Of a DNA stretch of 64,000 bases, positions 23,010-35,130 are shown one piece after another. Both the position numbers and the translations under genes were made by a program. The stretch comes from Gymnogyps californianus (taxonomy: Eukaryota > Chordata > Aves > Accipitriformes > Cathartidae): the NCBI RefSeq assembly GCF_018139145.2, contig NC_059477.1:44941600-45005599 (forward strand), written 5' to 3'. Under the pieces are notes generated by a model. That model saw only the letters and a list, made by a program, of their open reading frames with translations, had not been told where the DNA came from and ran no database searches. Positions within the stretch are counted from its first letter, which is position 1, and each line of letters starts with the position of its first letter.

Positions 23010-25010
23010 TATCACTGTTGGTCTTTAAATTTTATACGTTTGTCTCGTTCACTTTTTGTATTTTGCTGTTATTTCTTTTAAATACCTCTTGTCTTTCCTT
23101 AGTGACGTTGTGTTTTAAATTTTCTTTCCAAATGTGTTGTAGTGTGCTGGGTTTTTTTTTTTAGTTTTTCCTTTTATTTCTGTAATTCCCCTTGCCTTCT
23201 AAATTTTTCCACTTTTATCCTGTTCACTGTCTTTATATCGCTGTCTTTTCTTTTAATTTCTTGTGTTTCGATTGTAGTGTCGCTTTTTAAATGTCCTTTC
23301 TATATGTTCGTTCGCTGTCCTTATTTTTTATTTTTTTCGTTCATTTTCCTAATCCCTGTAGCTTGTAATATTTTATGTCTCCTTTTATCAAGTTCACTGT
23401 CTGTATTTCTAAATTTTTTTTTTGTCTCTTGTTATGGCTTAACCCCAGCCAAAATCAGGACATCTGTCTTTTAAACCTTTTAAAATCTTCTTTCTTTGTC
23501 TGCGTTTTATTTCGCTGTCCTTATTTTTCTTTTTTTTCCTTTATTTTTTTAATCTTTTTTTAAAAATGCTTTTTCTATATCTACTTTTTTCCCATTCACT
23601 GTCTTTAGTTTTTAATTGTTTGCCTTTCCTTAGTTGAATCGCTTTTTAGATTTTCTTTCTATGCCTACTTTTCTCAAGCTCCCATCCCTATTTTTTAATT
23701 CTTTGTTGTCTGTCGTGTAGCCTGTTTGTTTGTAAATTGGCTTTATATATCTCCGGTTTAGTTTGCTATTTTTAATTTTTTCCTTTATTTCCTTAATCCT
23801 GTCGCTTTTAAAATGTTCTATGTCTGCTTTTAACCAGTTCCTGTTTCTATTTTTTAATTCTTTCCTGTCTGTCATGAACTGCATTGCTTTTTAAATTTTC
23901 TTTCTATGTCTACTTTTGTCTAGTTCACTGTCCCTATTTTTCAATTTTTTACTCTCATAATTCTTTTAATTTTGAATTTGTTTTCTAGGTGTACTTTTAT
24001 CTTGTTTTCTGTCCCTGTGTTTTAATTTTTTCCTGTTTCCTGTATCCCGTTGCTTTTAATTTTTTTTCTGTCTACTTTTATCATGATGTCTCTCCCTGTT
24101 TTTTCTTCCTGTCTGTCCTGTACCCCGTTCCTTTTAAATTTCTTTCCTTGTCTATTTTTATCCAGTTTGCCATCTTTATTTTTTAATTCATTCTAGTGTG
24201 TCCTGTACCCACTTTTAAAATTGTCTTTCTATGTCTCTATTTAGGTTTTTTTGCTACTGTTTAATTTTTATTATTTAAGACATCTTAACGTCTTCACTTT
24301 TGAATTTATGTTTCTATGTTCACTTTATGTATTTTTCTGTCCCTATTATTTACTTTTTTCCTATCTGTCCTCTACATTGTCACTTGAAAAATGTTCTTTC
24401 TATGCCTACTTCTATCAAGATGCCTAACCCTATTTTTTTAATATTTCCTGTCTGTCCTGTGTCAAGTTGCTTTTAAATTTTTGTTCTCTATCTACTGTTA
24501 TCCAGTTCGCTGCCTTTATTTTTTATTGCTTTCTAGCCTGTGCTGTACCCTGTCACTTTTTAAATTTTGTTTCTATGTCTTTGTTTATTGAGTTTGATGT
24601 TCCTGGGTTTTTTTATTTATTTCCTTAATCTTGTTGCTTTTTTTTTCCTATGTTTGCTTTTATCTAGTTCCTGTCCCTATTTTTTAATTCTTTCTTGTCT
24701 TGTTGGGTACTCTCTCAATTTTTCAATTTTCTTTTTGTCTCCATTTATTTAGTTTGTTGTCCCTATTTTTAATTTTTTTTCTCCTTCAATGCCTTCATTT
24801 TTCAATTTGTTTCTATGTCTACTTTTATGTAGTTATCTGTCCCTACTTTTTAATTTCTTTCTCCTCTGCCTTGTACCCTTTTACTTTTTAAATTTTCTTT
24901 CCATGTTTGCTTTTATCCAGCTGTCTATCCCTATTTTTCAATTCTTTCTTCTTTGTCACATACCCTGTTGCTTGTTAAGTTTTCTTTGCGTCTTATTTTT
25001 TTCCTTTTCT
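23010..25010. repeat. ~84-bp T-rich satellite (T-sat)
   Basis: About two dozen diverged units with CTATTTTTTAATTCTTTC, CCTGTCGCTTTTAAAATTTT and TATGTCTACTTTTATC anchors. Contains an LTR stump at 23430-23462. Confidence 0.92.
23430..23462 (-). mobile_element. 33-bp LTR stump (both termini only)
   Basis: Reads TGTTATGGCTTAACCCCAGC at the left and AATCAGGACA at the right, i.e. both ends of the ERV-L LTR with the interior gone. Flanks TCTCT and TCTGT agree at 4 of 5 positions, like a decayed 5-bp target duplication. Confidence 0.6.
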
Positions 25011-27400
25011 TTCGGTTCATTCCGAGGCTTTAGAGGGTCTCCTCGACACGCTTTTATCTCTGGAGCATAATTTGTACCCCTCTCGGTTTGTCAGAACATC
25101 TCCTCTTCCTCAGAGCAGTCTTTTTGTCCTCTCCTCTATCTCGCTTGCCTCCAGTGGGTCAGTGTCTCCCTCACAACGTCTGTACTCTGTTCAAATCCCC
25201 TCCCAAGTACCTTTCTGCCCTCAAGCCGCCATCTGTCTCTCTGGCCACCTCAGCACCCCTCTTTTTGTCACGATGCTTCCTGCAAGCGTCCTTGCGTTCC
25301 ACGACCATCCTTTAGTTCTGCAGCAGGCTTTGTATATTTCTTATTCAGACACAACTCTTCCTCGGGCTTTCATTGTGCCCCAGAGCACTCTTGCCTTCCC
25401 CTCCACCATGTCAGATGCCTCTGTTGGGTCCCTGGTCCCCTGGGGACATCTGTACTCTGTTCAGATCCCTTCCTGAATACCTCATTGTGTCAGCAATCCT
25501 TTGTTTGTCTCTATGTCCACGGTCTCCCCACCCCCCGGAGCCCTCTCATTCCCATCACGACGCCTCCCAAGACTGTCCTTGTGCCCCACGGCACCCCTGG
25601 AACTCTGCAGCCCTCTTTGTATCTCTCTTATTCAGACAGAACCCTTCCTCAGGCTTGCTCTGTGCCCCAGAGCTCTCTTAACTTGTTCACTGCCTTCTAA
25701 GATGTCTCTGTTCAGTCACTCATCCCCTGAGGACATCTGTACATTACTGCGACACCTTCTTGAGTTTTGCATTGTGTCCCAGAGCCACCTTCTATCTCTC
25801 TTCCACTCTCAGCACCCTTCTGCTGCCGTCATCATGCCTCCCGAGGCCGTCCTTGTGCCCCACAGCCCCTCTCTTGGCTCTGCAGCACACTTTGTGCCCT
25901 TCTCCCTCCCTGAGAACCTTTCCTGATGCCACCTTTCATCTCCAGGACGCTCTTGTTGTCCTCTATGCTAGCTAGGATACCTCTGTTCAGTCCCTGGTCC
26001 CCTGAGGACATCGGTAGTCTGTTCAAATCCCCTCTGGACTTCTTCATCATGTCCTTGAGCCTTCTTCGGTCTGTCCCTCTCAGAACCCCTCTGCTACTGT
26101 CATGATGCCTCCCGAGGTCTTACATGTTCCCTGCAGCAGCCTTTTAGCTCTGTAAGCCCCCTTTGGATTTGTTTTGTTGCAATTGCACCTCTCCTAAGAT
26201 CTCCGTTCCCAAATAAGAGCATTCTTTTTCTTCTCCATGCTATCTAAGATGCCTCCCGAGACCTTCCTCGTGCTCCACAGCACTTTGGTAGCACTTTGCC
26301 TCCCTTTCAATCTCTCTTATCCCTCCGAGCCTTTCATGACCCCTCTGCTCCCAGTCACGGTGCCTCCTCAGGCATCTTCTTTGTGTACCACAGCCCTCTT
26401 TGAGCTCCATAGCGGACTTTGATCCTCTTGTGGTCCCTCAGAAACCTGTCCTCGGGTTGTTTTGTGCCTCAGAGCGCTCTTATCATCCCCTCTGCCATCT
26501 AGGGTGCCTCCATTTGGTCCCCAGCCTCCCGACGACATCTGTACTCTGTTCAGAACCCCTCCAGACTTCCTCATTGTGTCCCTGAGCCGCCTTTGCTGTC
26601 TTTGGCCCAATCACAACCCCTCTAATGGTGTCACGATGCCTATCGATGCCTTCGAGCTTGCCCTTAGCACACTTTTAGCTTTGTAGCAGGCCTCACATCC
26701 CTCTCGTTCCCTCAGAGGACTTCCCGAGTCCATATCTGTGACCCAGCCCAGTCATTCTGTCCTCTCTTCCCTCTAGCCGTGCCTCTCTTTGTTCCCTGGC
26801 CCTCCGATGACACGGTTACTCGGTTCAGATCCCTCTGGATTTAATCGCTGTGTCTCCAATCCTTTTTCTGTGTCTCTGGCTCCCTCGGGACATTTCTTCT
26901 CCCGGTCACGATGCCTCCCGAGACCTTCCTCGTGCTCCACATCCAACTTGGAGCACTTTAGGTGGGGCCATCTTTGAGACACAGAACACTCAGTTGTTCC
27001 TCTATGCTGTCTAGGATTCCTGTGTTCAGTCCCGGCCACCCGAGACGGTGTGTACTCTGCTCGGATGATCATCCAAGTTCCTCCTTGTCATCCCTAAGCC
27101 TTCTTTTGTCCGTCGGCCCCCCTCGACAACCCTCTCCTCAGTCACGGTGCCTCCCGAGACCTTCCTCGATCTCCACAGCACCTTGTAGCACTTTGTCTCC
27201 CTTTCCGTGTCTCTTGTTCCATCAGAGCCTCCCTTCTTTCTCTGCTACGCAGCACTCCTTTATCTTTCTCTCTGCCATCAAGGGTGTCTCCATTTGGTTC
27301 CTCTCCCAGTCAGTCATCTGTGGTTTGCCTAGATGCCCTCCTGAGACTCCAAGGCCCTCACTGTGTCTCCAAGACTTCTTTTCTTACCCTGCCCCCTCCT
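25011..27400. repeat. ~270-bp C/T-rich repeat array, copy 2
   Basis: Starts at GAGGCTTTAGAGGGTCTCCT and contains about nine diverged units. The stretch from 25925 is the direct duplicate of 1-1457. No gene; overlapping ORFs in all plus frames reflect depletion of stops in C/T-rich repeats. Confidence 0.88.
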
Positions 27401-27979
27401 TGTCGTGGTTTAACCCCAGCCGGCAGCTAAGCACCATGCAGCCGCTCGCTCACTGCCCCCCCACCCCTGGGATGGGGGAGAGAATCAGGAAAAAAACTCG
27501 TGAGTTGAGATAAAGACAGTTTAATAGGACAGAAAGGAATGAAAAACAGTGATAATGATAATAATAATATGACAATAGTAATACTAAAAGAATTAAACTA
27601 TACAAAGCAAGTGGTGCACAATGCAATTGCTCACCACTCGTTGACCGATGCCCAGTTAGTTCCCGAGCCGTGATCGCCCCTCCCAGCCGGCTCCCCTAGT
27701 TTATATATTGGGCATGATGTCATATGGTATGGAATAGCTCTTTGGCCAGTTTGGGTCAGCTGTCCTGGCTGTGTCCCCTCCCAGCTTCTTGTGCCCCTCC
27801 AGCCTTCTTGCTGGCTGGGCATGAGAAGCTGAGAAATCCTTGACTTAGTATAAACACTACTTAGCAACAACTAAAAACATCAGTGTGTTATCAACATTCT
27901 TTTCCTACTAAATCCAAAACACAGCACTATACCAGCTACTAGGAAGAAAATTAACTCTGTCCTAGCTGAAACCAGGACA
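27401..27979 (-). mobile_element. Solo ERV-L LTR, orthologous site of the provirus
   Basis: 579 bp, flanked by CTCCT at 27396-27400 and 27980-27984, the same duplication that flanks the provirus in copy 1. Its left ~60 bp share marker bases with the provirus 3' LTR, and the rest share them with the 5' LTR. Confidence 0.95.
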
Positions 27980-27984
27980 CTCCT

Positions 27985-28600
27985 AATTCCTCTACTCCCT
28001 ATAACAATGTCTTCCGAGTCCTTTCTTATGCTCCACAGCACTCTTGTAGCGCTTTAGCTCCTTTTTGATTTTATTTTTTTGTGCTCTTATCTTACTCTTT
28101 GCCATTTAGAATGCCGTCATTCAACCCCCAGCCCTGTGACAACATCTGTACTTTGTCGAAATCCCCTTCAGGGTTCCTCATTGTTACCTCTGAGGCTTCT
28201 TTGGTCTCTCAGGCCCCCTCGGGACTCTTCCGCTCCCTTTGCCGAGCTCTTGCAAGACATCTCCCATGCCCTAGAGCCCTGTTTTAGCTCAGGAGGGCAC
28301 TTTGCACCCCTCTCTTCCCCTCAGAACCCTTCCTGAGTCTGCATCTGTTACCCCAGTCAGTCTTCCTGTCCTCTTGTCCATTTGGTGCACCTCCATTCAG
28401 TCCCCAGTCCCCTGAGGACGCCTGTACTTTGTTCAATTCCCTTTTGAGCTCATTGCGTCCCCAAGACTTCTTTGGTCTCTCTGGCCCCTTCAGGATCTCT
28501 CTAATCCCTGTGACGATGCCTCTTGTTCTGTCAGAACCTTTTCCGAAGCCATCTTTGTGCTCCAGAGCAGTCTTTTTGTTTTCTGTCTTACAGTACACTT
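27985..28600. repeat. ~270-bp C/T-rich repeats right of the solo LTR
   Basis: Duplicate of 8446-9060. Confidence 0.85.
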
Positions 28601-31457
28601 CTATTGGGTACCTGGTACCCCAAAGATGTCTATCGTCAGCTCAGATCTCCTCTTGAGGTTTTTCAGAGAAGGCAATGGCCTTCATCTATTTTTATCAACA
28701 CATCTCCCGTGGTGTTTTTTGTTGTGTTTTGCAATTAATTTTTCTTCTAGCTGTTTAGGTGTTAATTGGGCTGCTTCATACAGTGTCTGATACGTTTCTT
28801 GTATTTCCATGGTTTTTTGGTGTTTTCTGTTCTTTAGGACTCATCTAGTTCTGTTAAGGGAGTCGCTCAGAGAGACCGCCAAGGTGACTCTGAATCATCG
28901 GCGATTTACCATAAATAATTTGCTTTGCAACCAGAGATATTTTTGAGAAAGGATTCTTATGTGATCTAATTCTGCTTTGTCATTTGGTCCTATCCAGAAG
29001 GTAGTTCTGGTAGAAGTTAGGTAATATGTATGGTCTTGCTAGAAACGAAGTGTAACTCCATAGAATTTTGGGTTTTTTTATAGGAAACTAAAGCACATCA
29101 TTTTTTATAACAATATTGTTATTGCATTTAATGAACTACTTTCATACATAGCTTAGTAGGACATCTATCTACGCTCCAGAAAAATTAAGTCTAATTCCCT
29201 ACCCGGTCACATTGCTGATGCAGTGTAGATGTAGTTGCAGTAAAAAAGCAGGTATCATCATTTCCAGTAAGGGTCGCTAATCTCTGTTCAGTGCTTTGCA
29301 CACTGTAAACTGAAGGCAGATGAGAAAATTCCCTGCTGCTCCTCTGGCCGCCTTTATGTCTTCTGGTGGTTGGCCCCTCCCCTTTCCCAGGGGATTGTGG
29401 GAAGGGTGGTGGGCGGCACCTGGGGTATATGAGCCACAGCCTCTGTTCAGGAAGCTCATTGTGCTCCTTGGGTTCTACTGGTGTCAGTGCTCTGCTGTTC
29501 CTTCAGTTGATGGCAGGTTTTGAGTTGTCTAAGCTGTTTGGGCAGATGTGTGTTGGCATTTAGAGAAGTAGAGGTGTCTGGGTTTTTTTGCTGTATAGTG
29601 TGTTGGTTGCTGTGATGGTGAGGTTATCTGGCAGGGGTTAGGGTGAGTATCTTGTATGCATCTGTATATGGAGTTTTGGCATTTCTCAAGAAAGGGGCAG
29701 GGACCTAAGGCATAGTGTCTTTCAGGGTATGGGATGGCTTTCCTGATCGCCCACAGAGAACCGTGTTGTCCTAGAACCTTTGCAGCTTGCGGCAGGCCCC
29801 TCGTAGATTATAATCATCAGGAGTTCACTTGTGTTGTGGGCCTGCAGCAGAGCCCAGAGTCTGTGGGAAGGTGTAAGATAGGAGGTGGCTGCAGAATGCA
29901 GGGTGCGGCTCAGAAGAACAGCTCCTGAGGAGTGGCCAATGCGGGGGGTTGAGGGGTGCAAATACAGGGCAGGAGCTGTCAGGAAGCAGTGGGGTTCCTT
30001 CCCTGACAGTTCAGGAGAGGAGAAGGGGTTTGTAAAGTTTTGAGACTGGGGGATGGCTGGGAAAGGGAGGAGGGTTCGTCAGCCTTTCCCAGACTGGTTT
30101 TGCAGTTGGATTTGGATGTGGATGAGGTCTGTTCTGTTTTAGTTTCCCCACAGCTGACGGGAGGTACGACAAGGTCACAGGAGATGCGGCGTAAACCATC
30201 TGGGCCTCTGCATCTCGATATGCAGGGCTGAATGTCAGGTGAGTCTCATCTTGTAAAGCATTAGGTACATAAAAATATACCCCCCAGAACTCTGAGGTCT
30301 CTGCTGCTCTGTGCCTTTTACTTACTTCATTCCCTGACTTAATTTGTGCATCCATCCCTTCACCGTCCATCCGGATGTCACAGTCATTGTTACTTAGATC
30401 CCCTGACCAGGCATTTATTTCCAGCACAGGTTTGTGTCATTGTCTTCCCTGGAATTTCTTGGAGATGAGGATGTGTATTATTTGTGCTCGTAACAGTCTG
30501 CAGCCAGGGGTCATCTTTTATCACAGTCCCGGGCACGCAAGCTTTTTCTGTTATTCCAGTTTTGCCTTTTTCCTGAAGTGTCCACTGAGGTTTGCTCTAG
30601 CATCAGTCATGGCAGTTATGTTCTCTTGTTCTTGTTTACCTATTGTTTTTAGCACCAGTTTCTGTAGTCGTAAGGTGTCCCTTTTAGATCTTTGAGTCAC
30701 TGTGTCACGCCATCGTGGTTTCTCCATCGGCTGACCGCCACTGTAATTCCCATTAGGGGCTTTGTAGGTGAGGAGGTAGTTTGTGTTGCTTGTTTTCTGT
30801 GTACTATACCGTATGTTATTCAGGTCTTGATGTTCCCATGGTTGTTTTTGTGTTAGGCGAGCACATCGGTAGCTGTACCGAGGGTCTTGTGTGCCTCCGC
30901 TCATCAGCAGAATGCGAACTACTTTTGTGTTTTTAATGGCAGGCTGTTGTTGGAATCTAGATGGTATTCCTAAAAGGAAACAAGACCTCTGGAATTGTTA
31001 AGCTGTTGATCAGCATCCGGGTGACATGTTCGATATTGTTTTTGCAGGTGCAGCGGGACGAGCTGTGTGCCAAAGGGCAACAGAGGAGACATGAGCGGAG
31101 CGCTGTAAGAAGGTGAGTCGGTGAGTGGTGTTAGAGGGAAGATGCGACTAGTGGCTTATGACTAGCTTCTAGGTTTTGGGTTACTTTTTTTTATTTTGAA
31201 GGTGCAAAGCGGGATATTGGCACCAGAGCTGATTCGGGCAAGGTGAGCCATGTCTGGTGGGCTGAAGGAGCAGTTATTTTTCAGGTGGTGTTGTGTTGGT
31301 GAAGTTGTAAGCATCCCTTGTTGTTTGTCTTTTACAGGTGGTACCCGAGCCTCAACTTGGCAGCCTGTAAACAGCAGAGGCAGGGTGGGCGAGCAGCCAA
31401 GGTAAAGGAGCGGGAGATGGGAATCGGTGTGGACAGGCCGTGGTTTTGGGCAATATC
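28601..31457 (+). other. Unit A, copy 2
   Basis: Near-identical to 9061-11912, with the same A-type internal deletion. Promoter motif ends with TATATGAG at 29426-29433; exon-like segment 30143-30238 with donor GTGAGT; micro-exons A 31048-31112 (65 nt, starting GTG where copy 1 has ATG), B 31202-31242 (41 nt) and C 31338-31401 (64 nt). The intron after C is cut by an LTR end at 31458. No protein recognised. Confidence 0.5.
29380..29433 (+). promoter_or_regulatory. TATA-like core promoter motif, unit A copy 2
   Basis: CCTTTCCCAGGGGATTGTGG, then TATATGAG at 29426-29433; same layout as the other four units. Confidence 0.35.
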
Positions 31458-31505
31458 TGTCGTGGTTTAACCCCAGTCAGCAGCCAAGGACCACACAGCC
31501 TCGCG
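31458..31505 (-). mobile_element. LTR terminus (U5 end), inverted, copy 2
   Basis: TGTCGTGGTTTAACCCCAG directly in the intron after micro-exon C, at the same base as in copy 1, passing into GC array 3. Confidence 0.8.
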
Positions 31506-31776
31506 TCTCGGGTGGCTCCCGCCCCCCCCCCCCCCCCCCCCCCCCCCCCCGCCCCGCGTCCGCGGGCGGCTCCCGCCCCCGCCCCGCGTCCGCGGGCGGC
31601 TCCCGCCCCCCGCCCCCGCGTCCGCGGGCGGCTCCCGCCCCCCGCATCCCGCGTCCGCGGGCGCCTCCCCCCCCCCCCCCCGCATCCCGCGTCCGCGGGC
31701 GCCTCCCCCCCCCCCCCTCCCGCCCCGCGTCCGCGGGCGGCTCCCCCCCCCCCCCCGCCCCGCGTCCGCGGGCGGC

Positions 31777-31816
<40 letters not shown>

Positions 31817-32597
31817 CCCCGCGTCCGCGGGCGGCCCCCCCCCCCCCCCGCCCCGCGTCCGCGGGCGGCTCCCCCCCCCCCCCCCCGCCCCGCGTCCGCG
31901 GGCGGCTCCCGCCCCCCCCCCCCCGCCCCGCGTCCGTGGGCGGCTCCCGCCCCCCCCCCCCCAGCCCCGCGTCCGTGGGCGGCTCCCGCCCCCCCCCCCC
32001 CAGCCCCGCGTCCGTGGGCGGCTCCCGCCCCCCCCCGCCCCGCGTCCGTGGGCGGCCCCCCCCCCCCCCCGCCCCGCGTCCGTGGGCGGCCCCCCCCCCC
32101 CCCCGCCCCGCGTCCGTGGGCGGCCCCCCCCCCCCCCCGCCCCGCGTCCGTGGGCGCCCCCCCCCCCCCCGCCCCGCGTCCGTGGGTGGCCCCCCCCCGC
32201 CCCGCGTCCGTGGGTGGCCCCCCCCCCGCGTCCGTGGGTGGCCCCCCCCCCCGCGTCCGTGGGTGCCCCCCCCCCCGCGTCCGTGGGTGCCCCCCCCCCG
32301 CGTCCGGGTGGCCCCCCCCCGCGTCCGTGGGTGGCCCCCCCCCCACCCCCGCGTCCGTGGGTGGCCCCCCCCCACCCCCCCGCCCCGCGTCCGTGGGTGG
32401 CCCCCCCCCACCCCCCCGCCCCGCGTCCGTGGGTGGCCCCCCCCCACCCCCCGCCCCGCGTCCGTGGGTGGCCCCCCCCACCCCCCGCCCCGCGTCCGTG
32501 GGTGGCCCCCGCCCCGCGTCCGTGGGTGGCCCCCCCCCACCCCCCCGCCCCGCGTCCGTGGGTGGCCCCCCCCCCCCCCCGCCCCGCGTCCGTGGGT

Positions 32598-32640
<43 letters not shown>

Positions 32641-32728
32641 CCCCGCGTCCGTGGGTGGCCCCCCCCCCCCCCCCGCCCCGCGTCCGTGGGTGGCCCCCCC
32701 CCCCCCCCCCCGCCCCGCGTCCGTGGGT

Positions 32729-32761
<33 letters not shown>

Positions 32762-33025
32762 CCCCGCGTCCGTGGGTGGCCCCCCCCCCCCCCCCGCCCC
32801 GCGTCCGTGGGTGGCCCCCCCCCCCCCCCCCGCCCCGCGTCCGTGGGTGGCCCCCCCCCCCCCCGCCCCGCGTCCGTGGGTGGCCCCCCCCCCCCCCCCC
32901 GCCCCGCGTCCGTGGGTGGCCCCCCCCCCCCCCCGCCCCGCGTCCGTGGGTGGCCCCCCCCCCCCCCCCCCCGCCCCGCGTCCGTGGGTGGCCCCCCCCC
33001 CCCCCCCCGCCCCGCGTCCGTGGGT

Positions 33026-33061
<36 letters not shown>

Positions 33062-33175
33062 CCCCGCGTCCGTGGGTGGCCCCCCCCCCCCCCCCCCGCC
33101 CCGCGTCCGTGGGTGGCTCCCCCCCCCCCCCCCCCCCCGCCCCGCGTCCCCCCCCCCCGCCCCGCGTCCGTGGGT

Positions 33176-33215
<40 letters not shown>

Positions 33216-33271
33216 CCCCGCGTCCGTGGGTGGCCCCCCCCCCCCCCCCCCCCCGCCCCGCGTCCGTGGGT

Positions 33272-33326
<55 letters not shown>

Positions 33327-33489
33327 CCCCGCGTCCGTGGGTGGCCCCCCCCCCACCCCCCGCCCCGCGTCCGTGGGTGGCCCCCCCCCCCCCCCCCGCC
33401 CCGCGTCCGTGGGTGGCCCCCCCCCCACCCCCCCGCCCCGCGTCCGTGGGTGGCCCCCCCCCCCCCCCCCCCGCCCCGCGTCCGTGGGT

Positions 33490-33532
<43 letters not shown>

Positions 33533-33779
33533 CCCCGCGTCCGTGGGTGGCCCCCCCCCACCCCCGCCCCGCGTCCGTGGGTGGCCCCCCCCCCCACCCC
33601 CCCGCCCCGCGTCCGTGGGTGGCCCCCCCCCCCCCACCCCCCGCCCCGCGTCCGTGGGTGGCTCCCCCCCCCCCCCCCCGCCCCGCGTCCGTGGGTGGCT
33701 CCCCCCCCCACCCCCCCGCCCCGCGTCCGTGGGTGGCCCCCCCCCCCCCCCCCCCCCCCCCCGCCCCGCGTCCGTGGGT

Positions 33780-33842
<63 letters not shown>

Positions 33843-33858
33843 CCCCGCGTCCGTGGGT

Positions 33859-33912
<54 letters not shown>

Positions 33913-34004
33913 CCCCGCGTCCGTGGGTGGCCCCCCCCCCCACCCCCCCGCCCCGCGTCCGTGGGTGGCTCCCCCCCCCCCCCCCCCGCCCCGCGTCCGT
34001 GGGT

Positions 34005-34045
<41 letters not shown>

Positions 34046-34101
34046 ACCCCCCCGCCCCGCGTCCGTGGGTGGCTCCCCCCCCACCCCCCCGCCCCGCGTC
34101 C
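31506..34101. repeat. GC-rich minisatellite array 3 (stratified)
   Basis: Three successive unit classes: CGCGGGCGGC (about 31557-31910), CGTGGGCGGC (31930-32155), CGTGGGTGGC (32175 to the end). C-runs vary from about 5 to 60 bases; the longest, 33782-33841, is 60 C. Long Pro- or Gly-rich ORFs on both strands are artefacts of composition. Confidence 0.95.
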
Positions 34102-34440
34102 GTTTTTGTCTGTATCTACTCTTATCCAGTTCACTGTCCTTATTTTTTGTGTCATTTGACTGTTCTGTACCCTGTCGCTTTTAAAATTTTGTTTCTATGT
34201 CTTTGTTTATTGAGTTTGATGTTCCTGTTTTTTAATTTCTTCCTTTATTTCCTTAATCTTGTTGCTTTTACAATTTTTTTCCTACGTCTGCTCTTATCTA
34301 GTTCCTGTCCCTATTTTTTAATTCTTTCTTACCTGTTGGGTACTCTCTCAATTTTTCCATTTTCTTTCTATGTCTCCATTTATTTAGTTTGTTGTCCCTA
34401 CTTTTTAGTCTTTTTCTCCTTTGATGACTTCATTTTTCAT
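34102..34440. repeat. T-rich satellite, truncated copy
   Basis: Corresponds to 14158-14490. It joins GC array 3 abruptly at CGCGTCCG/TTTTTGTCTG; the LTR end and about 475 bp of T-sat present in copy 1 are missing. Confidence 0.85.
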
Positions 34441-35130
34441 TCTGTAGTTTGCCTAGATGCCCTCCTGAGACTCCAAGGCCCTCGCGGTGTCTCCACGCCT
34501 TCTTTTCTTACCCTGCCCCCTCCCAATTCCTCTCCTCTCTATAACAATGTCTTCCGAGTCCTTTCTCGTACTCCACAGCACTCTCGTAGCGCTTTAGCTC
34601 CCTTTTGATTTTATTTTTTTGTGCTCTTCAGAGCGCTCTTATCTTGCTCTTTGCCATTTAGGATGCCGTCATTCAGCCCCCGGCCCCTGATGACATCTGT
34701 ACTTTGTGGAAATCCCCTTCAGAGTTCCTCATTGTTACCTCTGAGGCTTCTTTGGTCTCTCAGGCCCCCTGGCGACTCCTCCGCTCCCTTTGCCGAGCTC
34801 TTGTGAGACATCGCCTATGCCCTAGAGCCCCGTTTTAGCTCGGGAGGATGCTTTGCACCCCCCTCTTCCCCTCAGAACCCCATCCGTTACGCCGGTTGGT
34901 CTTTCCGTCCTCTCGTCCGTTTGGTGCGCCTCCATTCGGTCCCCAGTCCCCTGAAGACGCCCGTACTTTGTTCGATTCCCTTTTGAGCTCGTTGCATCCC
35001 CGAGACTTCTTTGGTCTCCCTGGCCCCTTCGGGATCTCTCTGATCCCCGTGACGATGCCTCTTGTTCTGTCAGAACCTTTTCTGAAGCCACCTTTGTGCT
35101 CCACAGCCGTCTTTTTGTTTTCTGTCTTAT
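34441..35130. repeat. ~270-bp C/T-rich repeats before unit B2
   Basis: Duplicate of 14501-15190. Confidence 0.82.

Noticed and set aside
20715..23015. Gly-rich minus-strand ORFs resembling collagen or keratin-associated proteins
   Set aside because: Reverse reading of the same minisatellite; one even runs through the N gap.
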